Positions 25,711-33,630 of a stretch of 64,000 nt of DNA are shown one piece after another; within the stretch, counting starts at the first letter, position 1, and each line of letters starts with the position of its first letter. Origin of the DNA: Spiribacter salilacus. Its GTDB lineage: Bacteria; Pseudomonadota; Gammaproteobacteria; Nitrococcales; Nitrococcaceae. Below the pieces are notes generated by a model. That model did no database searches. It was not told the origin of the DNA and saw nothing but the letters and a program-made list of their open reading frames with translations. A program made the translations under genes and the position numbers. The stretch is from assembly GCF_009649225.1 (NCBI RefSeq), contig NZ_WJPP01000004.1, positions 248,001 through 312,000 of the forward strand. Direction: 5' to 3'.

Positions 25711-26512
25711 GGCCGTAAAAAAAGGCAGCAGCCACGCCGTCTGCAGAAGATAGCGTTGCCCACGCCCAAAGCGCTGCGGCCGCGCCTTCACGCAGCCCCC
25801 ATCCGGCAACGGTAATCGGAATTAACATGGTAAATAACACCAGCGGAATGAGTGGCAGCCAGTCTGCTAGCGAACTGGCGGCCTGTGGGTTGATGGCCAT
25901 CACACAGCAGGCAAAAGCCGCCACACAGGCAATGGCTGCCAGCAATGAAGCGGTCAGTTGAACTAGCAGCACCGGTGGGTTTAAAAGCGCGATACGCAAC
26001 GCTTGTAACCAATTGGCCACCTGAGCCTGATGCCTTAACAGCCAGAATACCAATAGGAGCGCAGCGGTAATGAGTAAGCTGATAGCCAGCGTCGTACCCA
26101 GTGAGCCGATCGGTAGCGATATCAGTGCCAGTAAAATCATGGCAATTTGCCCGGATAATCGTTCAATCACCACTGCCTGAAACGCTGGGCTGCGGCGCGT
26201 TAAGGTATTCGAATGACGCCATGCCCGGTGTGCATCGCCTAAAACGCCGCCCGGCAGTACTTGGTTAATCAGGATGGCCAAATAGTACTCACGAACGGCA
26301 GTGGTGGCGGTTAACGCCATTCCCAGTTGTGCTGCGGTATAGCGCCAGCGCCAAGCTGAAATCAGAATTTGCAGGGTTAATAGTGCGCCGGCTGCCACTA
26401 GCCACTCGGCTTTTGCGTTTTGTAGACGCTGCAATAGCGTTACGTGATCGAGCTGCCAGACGATCAGGCCGATAAGCAGCAAGCTGATTAAAAAACGCAG
26501 TAAACGAGGCAT
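25646..26512 (-). CDS. YbhN / lysylphosphatidylglycerol synthase TM-domain protein (flippase-like)
   Basis: Membrane protein of 288 residues with about eight hydrophobic segments. It belongs to the LPG_synthase_TM/UPF0104 (YbhN) fold: QILISAWRWRYTAAQLGM near the first segments, YLAILINQVLPGGVLGDAHRAWRH as the conserved loop, and a GWGLREGAAAALWAWA motif close to the C-terminus. Members include the flippase part of MprF and uncharacterised proteins next to glycosyltransferases. It is the last gene of a minus-strand operon (dehydrogenase, pterin-synthase fold, glycosyltransferase, methyltransferase, this gene), so it may move a lipid-linked or glycosylated product across the membrane. It has no lysyltransferase domain. 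Start ATG overlaps the methyltransferase stop. Confidence 0.85.
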   Translation of the reverse strand: MPRLLRFLISLLLIGLIVWQLDHVTLLQRLQNAKAEWLVAAGALLTLQILISAWRWRYTAAQLGMALTATTAVREYYLAILINQVLPGGVLGDAHRAWRHSNTLTRRSPAFQAVVIERLSGQIAMILLALISLPIGSLGTTLAISLLITAALLLVFWLLRHQAQVANWLQALRIALLNPPVLLVQLTASLLAAIACVAAFACCVMAINPQAASSLADWLPLIPLVLFTMLIPITVAGWGLREGAAAALWAWATLSSADGVAAAFFYGLMALLTALPGLVVIWRRGSPV

Positions 26513-27303
26513 CAGGCAGGCAGCGCTAATAGATCTTGATGGCCAACACGCAGCTGTTTGTGAGCCATCTGTTTAAGGTGATCCTGTTGCCATTGAGCAA
26601 ACATTGCCGCGTTCTCGGGCTGTACCGCTGAGGCGGCCTGTACCCAGCCGCTAATCAGTAGTTGTTGTAATTCAGTTTCATCAGCGCCCAGTTGCCATGG
26701 ACTGTCAGCAACATAAACGCGATAACCGTGCTCACGAAATCGCTTAGCACAGTATTGGCTTGCATCAGGCCCAAGGGCCGGGCCAAAGCCCTTGTCACTG
26801 CGCTGATGGATATTAACCGCAGTCTCCAGCGCTTGGTCAGTCACTGTCGCGGGCACACGACTAATATGCCCATCGTAGCTAAGCGCAAATAGGGCAGGAA
26901 TGCGTTGGGCAACCACGTGATCAATAAGTGCATCAAGCCACGGAGCACTGACTAAATCGAGCAGGGCAGAGGCTGTAATTAAATCGGTGTTTTTCAGAAG
27001 TAATCGTTCGTTTCCGCTGATGAGGGCCTTTAAATCCCCCACCACACGCGTGACTTCGTCTTCTTTTTCGGTGTGGGCGAGTAGGGCTGAGTCATGATCA
27101 TAAAGCGTCCAATGCTGAGGCAGTGCCAGCTTTGGGGAAAGGTAGCGATAATTGCTGCCCCTGCCTGCGCCTAAATCCAGCACACGCAGCTGTGTCTGCC
27201 CGGCCACAGCGGCATTGAGTGGGGCGATTAAGCGACTCGCCCGAGCGCGATGATCGGCGGGCTCACGCAGAGTCAGCCAATCGGCCGCAAAATGTTCGCT
27301 CAT
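26512..27303 (-). CDS. Class I SAM-dependent methyltransferase
   Basis: Cytoplasmic methyltransferase of 263 residues. SAM motif I is LRVLDLGAGRGSNYRYL at about residues 39-55, and the acidic motif II is LYDHD about 18 residues later. ITASALLDLVSAPWLDAL is the post-motif region. The N-terminus ADWLTLREPADHRARASRL and the later ALGPDASQYCAKRFREHGY are typical of a subgroup I associate with pterin-synthase and glycosyltransferase neighbours, though I cannot verify that here. It lies 7 bases downstream of the glycosyltransferase gene and is joined at its stop to the membrane-protein gene. The methyl acceptor is unknown; the neighbourhood suggests a pteridine or its sugar. Confidence 0.85.
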   Translation of the reverse strand: MSEHFAADWLTLREPADHRARASRLIAPLNAAVAGQTQLRVLDLGAGRGSNYRYLSPKLALPQHWTLYDHDSALLAHTEKEDEVTRVVGDLKALISGNERLLLKNTDLITASALLDLVSAPWLDALIDHVVAQRIPALFALSYDGHISRVPATVTDQALETAVNIHQRSDKGFGPALGPDASQYCAKRFREHGYRVYVADSPWQLGADETELQQLLISGWVQAASAVQPENAAMFAQWQQDHLKQMAHKQLRVGHQDLLALPA

Positions 27304-27310
27304 TCGGTGC

Positions 27311-28378
27311 TCATTCCTTTGTTAGTGCGTCACTAAATGCCTGTCCGCGCACAGACCATGGGGTTAGGTGTTGGCGGGCGTCTCGTGCGCCATCGCGCAA
27401 GCGTTGCTGGAGTGAGGCATCGGTCAAAAATGATTGGATTGCCACTTTTAGTGCAGCGGCATCATTGGGATTTACCGCAATTCCTGCATGGGGCGGCAGC
27501 GTATCGACGAGTGCTCCGGCCGTTGTCGTAATAATGGGTAGGCCCCGTGCAATGGCCTCGGTAACAACCATGCCATAGCCTTCATAGCGTGATGGCAAAA
27601 TCAGGCAGTCAGCCGTTGCATAGGCTTGGGTTAGCGCGGCTGCCTCTAGTGCGCCAGCTAGGGTAACTCGATGAGCAAGATTGGCGTGCTCAATCTGCTG
27701 GCTAACGTTTTGGGCGAATGCGGGCGCGAGCTCGGTAGAGCCTATAAGCTGGCAGTGCCAAGCGGGCGCATCATCGCTAATCTGGCTCAGTGCCTCAACT
27801 AATACATCCTGCCCCTTTCGTGGTGTGATACTGCCAACGCAAATCAGCTCAATTTGATCAGCATGGCCACCAGTGCTTAATGGCGCAGGCGCGCAACCTG
27901 GCTCTACCGTTATCACGGTGTCTTGGTAAAGATCTAAAGCGGCCAGCTGTAAACGCGTATGTTCGCTGGTGGCAATAACTTTTTGGCAATAGCTAAGGGC
28001 TTGTTTTTCCCGCTGTTGGAGTGCCTCTGCCGCTTGAGTTGATAGCCCACTTTCCAGGCAAAGCGGGTGGTGGACTAGGGCGATCAGTTCCAAGCGCTGA
28101 GCATGGGGCGCGAAAGACTCAGGTAACCCCCCGAGCACTAGGCCATCAATAATCACTGAGCTATTTGACTCAATTGCATTGAGCGCGGCTTCTACGGCTT
28201 GGGCCGCTATTTGATCTGGGCCTGGAAACTGCCCGGTAAGCTCTGTTACCGCTACTGAATGCCCCTGTGCGATGAGTGCATTCACTATTTCTCGATCGTA
28301 ACGACTGCCGCCCGTCGGCCGATTGATGGAGCCAGGCACTAAAAAATGCAATGCCGTTGGCCTACAGCGTTTGCTCAT
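27311..28378 (-). CDS. Family 4 glycosyltransferase
   Basis: GT-B-fold sugar transferase of about 355 residues. N-terminal LHFLVPGSINRPTGGSRYDREIV shows the GT4 glycine-rich loop. The C-terminal half contains VGSITPRKGQDVLVEAL and LPSRYEGYGMVVTEAIARGLPIITT, with the E-x7-E motif that binds the nucleotide sugar. Three in-frame ATGs are possible: 28405, 28396 and 28378. I chose 28378 because it gives a usual N-terminus and a short 17-base overlap with the upstream gene; the first would overlap 44 bases. The acceptor is likely the product of the neighbouring pterin-type enzymes, but that is inference. Confidence 0.87.
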   Translation of the reverse strand: MSKRCRPTALHFLVPGSINRPTGGSRYDREIVNALIAQGHSVAVTELTGQFPGPDQIAAQAVEAALNAIESNSSVIIDGLVLGGLPESFAPHAQRLELIALVHHPLCLESGLSTQAAEALQQREKQALSYCQKVIATSEHTRLQLAALDLYQDTVITVEPGCAPAPLSTGGHADQIELICVGSITPRKGQDVLVEALSQISDDAPAWHCQLIGSTELAPAFAQNVSQQIEHANLAHRVTLAGALEAAALTQAYATADCLILPSRYEGYGMVVTEAIARGLPIITTTAGALVDTLPPHAGIAVNPNDAAALKVAIQSFLTDASLQQRLRDGARDARQHLTPWSVRGQAFSDALTKE

Positions 28379-28760
28379 AAGCTGCAGAGGCAACATGCGA
28401 CTCATGCAAGGTCACTTTTAACCCAGTGATTTTTCGAGCCCCTTCGCCCAACTGGCCTTGATGAATGGCCTCAATCAGCGCCTGGGCGATATGGCCTGCC
28501 AAATATTCAGTGGTGGTATTGATACCCGAGAACTCGGGTAAGTCATCGAGATTTTTTAGGTTATATCGGGCCAATAGGCTCTTTAGCACATCGGTGGCTC
28601 TGGCAATATCAACCACCACGCCATCGGCGTCGAGTTGCTCTCGATAGAAGCTGGCATCAGTGGTGTATGTGGCGCCATGAAGCGCTTGTGCTGGGCCAAA
28701 AGTATTGCCCTGAAAGCTATGAGCAATCATAAAATGATCACGAACGGTTACGGTGTACAT
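28362..28760 (-). CDS. 6-pyruvoyltetrahydropterin synthase/QueD-fold protein with altered active site
   Basis: 132-residue T-fold protein. The N-terminal DHFMIAHSFQG and FGPAQALHGATY segments align with the QueD/PTPS zinc region, NTTTEYLA is the pterin-recognition strand, and LHESHVASAAYE at the C-terminus gives the substrate-anchoring Glu. Compared with E. coli QueD, two zinc histidines are present (H14, H28), but the third is Ala (A30), and the catalytic Cys four residues before H28 is Ala (A24). The family fold is clear, while the reaction is probably not standard. It starts at the dehydrogenase stop (one-base overlap) and runs into the glycosyltransferase gene. Likely a pteridine-acting enzyme of an uncharacterised subgroup. 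Confidence 0.86.
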   Translation of the reverse strand: MYTVTVRDHFMIAHSFQGNTFGPAQALHGATYTTDASFYREQLDADGVVVDIARATDVLKSLLARYNLKNLDDLPEFSGINTTTEYLAGHIAQALIEAIHQGQLGEGARKITGLKVTLHESHVASAAYEQTL

Positions 28761-29743
28761 TAAGTAGTCTCCGGGTAAATGATCCGATGGCAGAGGCCCT
28801 GCCCTGATGCGATTTTAGGCATGGTTTGGGGTAGTTCTGCAAAGGCAGATTCGCTATCAATTAGCGCGTCCCAAGCCGTGTTTTCTGCCAGCAAGCTCAG
28901 CGCTAGGTTAAGCCGGCCATCGGTAGTCCATTGTGAAGCCCTATGCGGCGGCACCTGCCCCACTTGGCTGGAGCGCAGTGTTAGACGACGCGCGTGAAAA
29001 TCTTGTCCTAAAGGTAATGAGACCGGGGTCTTGCCAAACCAGCTCATCTCAAGAATTACGCCGTTGGTGGCAACAAGAGTGAGTGCATGGTTAAGCCCGG
29101 CCTGTGTTGCGCTGGTATGCACCACGCGATCGGCTTGCGTCCATGCCGTCTGTGGCGTTGCAAATTCAACGCCCAGCGCAGCGGCTGTTGTTGCACGCGC
29201 AGGGTTGATGTCAATCAGTTGCGCTTGGCAGCCTGGCATTGCTTGTATCAGGCTTGCCACTAAGCAACCTACAACACCGGCGCCAATAACAGCAATACGC
29301 TCGCCCATTTGCGGTTGTAAATCCCAGATCGCGTTAATTGCGGTTTCAACATTTGCCGCTAATATGCCGCGCTCGGCGGGTAAGTCTTCGGGTAAGCGAT
29401 GGGCGGCTTGCTGTGGCACGACATAACGATCTTGATGGGGGAAGAGGCAAAACACCTGCGCACCCACCCAATCCGATGGCCCCACCTCCACCACACCCAC
29501 GTTGGCATAGCCGTATTTAACGGGGGCAGGGAAATGGCCTTCCTGAAACGGCGCACGCATGCGTTGATATTCGCTTTCTGGAACTAAGCCGTTCCAAACA
29601 AGTGCTTCGGTGCCGCGGCTAATTCCGCTATAAAGTGTGCGAACTTGCAGCATGTCAGGTGATGGTGCAGCACAATGCCCCTGGTGAATTGAACCAGATT
29701 GGGGTGAATCGATCCAAAATGCATGGGTTGTGATGGCTGGCAA
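28760..29743 (-). CDS. Medium-chain dehydrogenase/reductase, zinc-less, BchC-like
   Basis: NAD(P)-binding oxidoreductase of about 327 residues. The N-terminal GroES-like domain has LYSGISRGTEALVW in place of the Cys-His zinc site, so it probably lacks catalytic zinc, a trait shared with BchC-type dehydrogenases. The Rossmann motif is IAVIGAGVVGCLVASL at about residue 148, with the ribose-binding Asp in LIDINPAR. The start appears to be TTG at 29743, with AGGACA 7-8 bases upstream; no ATG is available nearby. It heads the five-gene minus-strand operon and is divergent (46 bases) from the CDP-alcohol transferase gene. It may oxidise or reduce a side chain or sugar of the cluster's product. Confidence 0.85.
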   Translation of the reverse strand: MPAITTHAFWIDSPQSGSIHQGHCAAPSPDMLQVRTLYSGISRGTEALVWNGLVPESEYQRMRAPFQEGHFPAPVKYGYANVGVVEVGPSDWVGAQVFCLFPHQDRYVVPQQAAHRLPEDLPAERGILAANVETAINAIWDLQPQMGERIAVIGAGVVGCLVASLIQAMPGCQAQLIDINPARATTAAALGVEFATPQTAWTQADRVVHTSATQAGLNHALTLVATNGVILEMSWFGKTPVSLPLGQDFHARRLTLRSSQVGQVPPHRASQWTTDGRLNLALSLLAENTAWDALIDSESAFAELPQTMPKIASGQGLCHRIIYPETT

Positions 29744-29789
29744 AGCTGTGTCCTACTGGCAAAGAGTCAAAAACTAAGGAGAGCGTAGC

Positions 29790-30491
29790 ATGCGTGCGGC
29801 GGGCCGCTTTGATCGCTGGCTGGGAATTTTGCCAGATTTGCTATTCATGGGCATTGTTGTGATGGCAGCGGGGGCATGGCTCGCGCAAGCGGGCAGTGAG
29901 GGCTCGATTCGTGTGCTGCCATTGACGCTGCTTGGTTGGGTGGTGTTTGTGGCAGTCATTGGCGGTACAAGTGAAGTGCGTGCTTTTACGCCGGCCGATC
30001 GAGTCACGCTGGGTCGGGTGATGCTGCTTATTTTGCTAAGTGCCTTGCTGTTGGGCGCAAGCCCTTCACAGGTGGATAGTGGGTTGGTTTTTGCACTGGC
30101 GATGGTCGTTGCGCTATTGGATGCGCTGGATGGGGCAATTGCACGCCGACTAAAGTGTGAACGGCCTTTTGGCGCCCGCTTTGATATGGAAGTGGATGCG
30201 GCCATGTTAATGATCTTTAGTTTATGGTTGTTTGCTTTAGATCGCGCCGGTATCTGGGTTCTGCTGATTGGGTTGTGGCGCTATGTGTTTGTCCTGATCA
30301 GTCAATTTCGGCCTGCGTTGCGGGCGCCGTTGCCGTTTTCTCAGCGGCGCCGGGTAATTTGTGGCATTCAAGGAGTCGGTTTAGCGCTTTGTTTGGCCCC
30401 GGGTATGCCAGCAACCGCATCAGCGCCCGTTGCGGCCGGTCTGCTTTTGCTGCTCAGTTATTCATTTATGGTTGATATGTTGAGGAGATAA
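29790..30491 (+). CDS. CDP-alcohol phosphatidyltransferase-family membrane enzyme
   Basis: Integral membrane protein of 233 residues with about six hydrophobic segments. The signature D-x2-D-G-x2-A-R-x8-G-x3-D-x3-D is complete (D111, D114, G115, A118, R119, G128, D132, D136 in LLDALDGAIARR...FGARFDMEVD). Family members join a CDP-activated group to an alcohol to make phospholipids or phosphodiester-linked compounds. The rest of the protein does not identify PgsA, PssA or a cardiolipin synthase. AAGGAGA precedes the ATG. It sits directly divergent from the pterin-type operon and may attach the product to lipid. That link is inference; it might be an ordinary lipid gene. Confidence 0.87.
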   Translation: MRAAGRFDRWLGILPDLLFMGIVVMAAGAWLAQAGSEGSIRVLPLTLLGWVVFVAVIGGTSEVRAFTPADRVTLGRVMLLILLSALLLGASPSQVDSGLVFALAMVVALLDALDGAIARRLKCERPFGARFDMEVDAAMLMIFSLWLFALDRAGIWVLLIGLWRYVFVLISQFRPALRAPLPFSQRRRVICGIQGVGLALCLAPGMPATASAPVAAGLLLLLSYSFMVDMLRR

Positions 30492-30493
30492 CC

Positions 30494-31078
30494 ATGGTAA
30501 AGATCACATCATTCATGGCGCTGGCTGGCGTTTTAGTAACGAGCGTTGCGGTTGCTGAGCCAGAACGGTTTGTATTGGATGAAAGCCATCTGAGCATTGG
30601 TTTTATTGTGGGTCATGCGCAATATGCGGGTGTGTTAGGGCAGTTTACCGAGGCCGAAGGTGAATTTGTGTATGACGAAACAAATCAGGTATTACATTCA
30701 GGGCGCGTAGTGGTTGATGCCGCCAGCGTGTTTAGTGGGCATAAACGGCGTGATGAACATGTACGCAATGCCGATTTTCTACATGTTGATGAACACCCGC
30801 AGATTGTTTTTGAAGCCACCGAGTTTCGACCGGCCTCAGCAAACACCGGCGAGTTGGTAGGGGAGCTCACGATGCTGGGCGTCACTCAGCCCTTAACCCT
30901 GGATGTCGTGATTAATCAGCGTGCCCCTCACCCAATTGGTGGTGCCGATACCTTAGGTGTTTCGGCCCGCGGTGCACTGCTGAGGAGCGAATTCGGCATG
31001 GATTATGCGCTTGAGGGCGAGCTGGTGGGTGACGAGGTAGAGCTTATTATCGAATTGGAAGCGATTCACGATGACTGA
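30494..31078 (+). CDS. YceI-family periplasmic protein
   Basis: Secreted protein of 194 residues. Signal peptide in the first 21 residues, cut near SVAVA-EPE. The rest is the YceI lipocalin-like beta barrel: FVLDESHLSIGFIVGHAQYAG at its start, HKRRDEHVRNADFLHVDEHPQIVFEATEF as the conserved middle motif, and MLGVTQPLTLDVVIN. YceI proteins bind long polyisoprenoids or lipids. A strong GAGGAGA binding site overlaps the end of the CDP-alcohol transferase gene (2-base gap), so the two are translationally linked. In the context of the cluster, binding of an isoprenoid or amphipathic product is possible. The final bases overlap the patatin gene by 8. Confidence 0.9.
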   Translation: MVKITSFMALAGVLVTSVAVAEPERFVLDESHLSIGFIVGHAQYAGVLGQFTEAEGEFVYDETNQVLHSGRVVVDAASVFSGHKRRDEHVRNADFLHVDEHPQIVFEATEFRPASANTGELVGELTMLGVTQPLTLDVVINQRAPHPIGGADTLGVSARGALLRSEFGMDYALEGELVGDEVELIIELEAIHDD

Positions 31079-32015
31079 TGCACCGCGTATCGGACTAGCG
31101 CTGGGCGGCGGTGCTGCCAGAGGATGGGCGCATATCGGCGTGATTCGGGGCCTTGAGGCCCAGGGTATTCGCCCGGATTTAATTGCCGGCACTTCGGTGG
31201 GTGCCATTGTGGGGGCAATGGCATGCAATGGGCATTTTGACGACTTTGAGGCTTGGGTGCGCAAATTAACGCGTCGTGATGTGCTGGCCCATATGGACTT
31301 TGCGCTTGGCAATGGAGGTTTTATTCAGGGAGAGCGACTACTCGAGCGGTTTCGAGAGACCTTTGGCCTAAAAACCTTTAAAGACCTTCAGCAGCCGCTA
31401 GGCGTGGTAGCAACCTCGTTATACACCGGCCAAGAGCGCTGGCTTCGTGACGGTGATGTGGTAACGGCCATGCGCGCTTCCATGGCTTTGCCCGGTATGT
31501 TCACCCCAGTCCATCACGAAGGGGAATGGCTAGTGGATGGGGGGTTGGTTAATCCCGTGCCGGTGTCGCTGTGCCATGCCATGGGCGCGGACTTTGTGAT
31601 TGCGGTCAATTTGAGTGATGGCTTGATCGGTCGGCATTTTATAGAGCGTGAGCATCGCTCGGCCGTGGCAGATTCTGTGGAGAGTGGAGATGCTAAAAGC
31701 TGGATCGAGCGGCTGAGTATGGGCTTTAAAGAAGGCTTTAAGGATGGTGCTGATTTGCTCCAACGACAGTTTGAGCGAGGGGATCATGAAACCTCACCCG
31801 GTGTATTTGATGTAATCGCTTCGTCGGTCACGATTATGCAGGATCGTATTACCCGCAGCCGTATGGCGGGCGACCCCCCCGATGTTTTAATTGCGCCGCA
31901 ATTGGCCCATATCGGTTTACTGGAGCTTTATCGTGGATCAGACGCGATTGAAGAGGGCTATCAAGCCGTTGAGCGGATCAAACCGGCGCTTGAGTCCTTT
32001 AAACAGCGTTTGTAG
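31071..32015 (+). CDS. rssA: Patatin-like phospholipase (RssA-like)
   Basis: Serine hydrolase of 314 residues with all patatin motifs: GLALGGGAARGWAHIGVIRGL (oxyanion glycine loop), AGTSVGAIVGAM (nucleophile GxSxG) and DGGLVNPVPVS (catalytic Asp-Gly). Length and order match E. coli RssA. It probably hydrolyses membrane or storage lipids in the cytoplasm. Start ATG lies within the last codons of the yceI gene. The last 17 bases overlap the convergent phosphoribulokinase-like gene. Natural substrate unknown. Confidence 0.9.
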   Translation: MTDAPRIGLALGGGAARGWAHIGVIRGLEAQGIRPDLIAGTSVGAIVGAMACNGHFDDFEAWVRKLTRRDVLAHMDFALGNGGFIQGERLLERFRETFGLKTFKDLQQPLGVVATSLYTGQERWLRDGDVVTAMRASMALPGMFTPVHHEGEWLVDGGLVNPVPVSLCHAMGADFVIAVNLSDGLIGRHFIEREHRSAVADSVESGDAKSWIERLSMGFKEGFKDGADLLQRQFERGDHETSPGVFDVIASSVTIMQDRITRSRMAGDPPDVLIAPQLAHIGLLELYRGSDAIEEGYQAVERIKPALESFKQRL

Positions 32016-33018
32016 GTGTGGCCAAATGGCCTAAAAACGGCCACGCCACCAGCATTTGGGCAAATCGAATGGTAGGGGGTAGTGCTTGTGACGCGGTGGT
32101 TGTGGCAGGTGCTGCGGGCTTGCCAATAAATTGCCGAATTTCATTTTCTAGTGTGTCTAGCGCGGCCAGTGGCATGTGCCCATCGACGTGTAGCACGTTC
32201 ACACCATGCCCCTGAAAACGACTGGGTATCATCGCCAGCATAAATGGCAGCGCTTCTTGTCGCGTCATCGTGCTTAAATCAACGGGAAAATACAGCGAGC
32301 CCTGACTTAACTGATTAGGGGTGACGATGACCTCGATGTGGTAGCAAGTATCATTGCAGTCATCTTCCACACCATCGAGTGCTAAGGTGCCAAGCGTGCT
32401 CGGATGGATGCGCACAACCACATCCGCCGCGTATTGTTGATCAGCCAGCCATTTTTCAAACTCATCAGCTCGTGAAGCAATCTGTGATTCTGCCTCGGTA
32501 TCGGCATAACCTCGCTCTTGAGTGTCGCGCGTAAATTTCCACTCACGCTTCACGCGCACATCAGAATCCACAAAGATCCGAAAATCTAGCAACGATTGAA
32601 ACTCTGGATACAGGGTATGCAATCCCTCAATTAGGATGACGGGGGTTGGGGTGTGACGCCTTGGTGGTAAAAACTGCCCCTGCCGATGATCATAACGCGG
32701 GATATCAACGGCAATGCCTTGTTGTAATTGCGCTAAATCTGCCGCTGCTTGGGCTAGATGATTCGCGTTAGGGTCTAAGGGCGAAGCACCAGATTGACGC
32801 CGCGTAGCACGATCTTCTTTATGATAACCATCGAGGCTGATTTGGCTGACCAGATCGGCACCCAAAAGCCACTCTATACCCTCGGTATAAGTGGTTTTGC
32901 CGCTGCCGCTATCGCCCGCTACACCCACCAGCAAAGGGCGTTGGCCGCGATCAAAACGATCGCGCAGCGCATGAGCAAGACTGCCCTCGGCAAAGCGTGG
33001 CGGTTGTGCGTTTTCCAT
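31999..33018 (-). CDS. Phosphoribulokinase/uridine kinase-family protein (plant/cyanobacterial PRK-like)
   Basis: P-loop kinase of 339 residues. Walker A is GVAGDSGSGKTTY at residues 33-44. ISLDGYHKEDR matches the ribulose-phosphate-binding DDYHSLDR of class II phosphoribulokinase, and LDPNANHL, IEGLHTLYPEF and REWKFTRDTQERGY follow with the same spacing as in cyanobacterial and plant PRK. The terminal 40 residues are extra and rich in Ala, Pro and Thr. No RuBisCO or Calvin-cycle gene is nearby, so it may phosphorylate another sugar or nucleoside. Starts at ATG 33018. Overlaps the patatin gene tail by 17 bases. It is sequence-similar to PRK but should not be called Calvin-cycle PRK on this evidence. 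Confidence 0.85.
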   Translation of the reverse strand: MENAQPPRFAEGSLAHALRDRFDRGQRPLLVGVAGDSGSGKTTYTEGIEWLLGADLVSQISLDGYHKEDRATRRQSGASPLDPNANHLAQAAADLAQLQQGIAVDIPRYDHRQGQFLPPRRHTPTPVILIEGLHTLYPEFQSLLDFRIFVDSDVRVKREWKFTRDTQERGYADTEAESQIASRADEFEKWLADQQYAADVVVRIHPSTLGTLALDGVEDDCNDTCYHIEVIVTPNQLSQGSLYFPVDLSTMTRQEALPFMLAMIPSRFQGHGVNVLHVDGHMPLAALDTLENEIRQFIGKPAAPATTTASQALPPTIRFAQMLVAWPFLGHLATPTNAV

Positions 33019-33150
33019 TAGATACTCAAAGGCTGTTTAGGCGCTCTATTCTGCGCTCGCCAAAGGTGGTGTCAAATACAAAGCGCGAATGGGTTGCTAA
33101 CCGCGCGGCGGAGGGTTAGCGTTATTCATTGATTTATAAAGGAGATATCG

Positions 33151-33630
33151 ATGGCCATTAAGACCAGCGATTTATGCGATGAGCACGAAGATGAGCTGCA
33201 GATTTTAGCACCCCTATTTAGTAACTACGGGGGGCGGCATAACTTTTCTGGCATTATCGAAACGGTTAAGACATTTGAAGACAACACACAGGTTCGCGCG
33301 CTGCTTGAGCAGCCGGGAGACGGCCGGGTATTAGTTGTTGATGGGGCCGCTTCGCTGCGCTGTGCACTGCTGGGCGATCAACTCGGTGCGTTGGCACGGG
33401 ATAATGGCTGGAGCGGCGTGGTTGTGTACGGCTGTGTGCGTGATGCCGCGGATTTGGCGGAAATCGACATTGGGGTTAAGGCACTCAACACACATCCGCG
33501 GCGCAGTATGAAGGGGGATGGCGGCGAAATCGGTGTGCCGGTGACGTTGGCGGGGGTAACACTCACCCCAGGGCAGTGGTTATGCGCCGATCGGGATGGG
33601 ATTGTGGTTGCCGAGACGCCGCTAGGATGA
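33151..33630 (+). CDS. rraA: RraA-family protein (ribonuclease E inhibitor / HMG-oxaloacetate aldolase fold)
   Basis: 159 residues of the RraA fold. TSDLCDEHEDELQIL at the N-terminus, a central VVDGAASLRCALLGDQLGALA and GVVVYGCVRDAADLAEIDIGVKAL are characteristic; GDQLG with RDxxD gives the aldolase substrate and metal residues that some members keep. E. coli RraA binds RNase E and lowers its activity. The longer form of the family catalyses aldol cleavage, and both are possible here. AAAGGAGA stands at the right distance from ATG 33151. The stop overlaps the Hsp15 gene (ATGA). Pairing with another RNA-binding protein supports an RNA-related role. Confidence 0.9.
   Translation: MAIKTSDLCDEHEDELQILAPLFSNYGGRHNFSGIIETVKTFEDNTQVRALLEQPGDGRVLVVDGAASLRCALLGDQLGALARDNGWSGVVVYGCVRDAADLAEIDIGVKALNTHPRRSMKGDGGEIGVPVTLAGVTLTPGQWLCADRDGIVVAETPLG

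Noticed and set aside
31999-33018. Calling this gene Calvin-cycle phosphoribulokinase
   Set aside because: Motifs match the fold, but there is no RuBisCO or other cycle gene in view, so the specific enzyme name is not supported.
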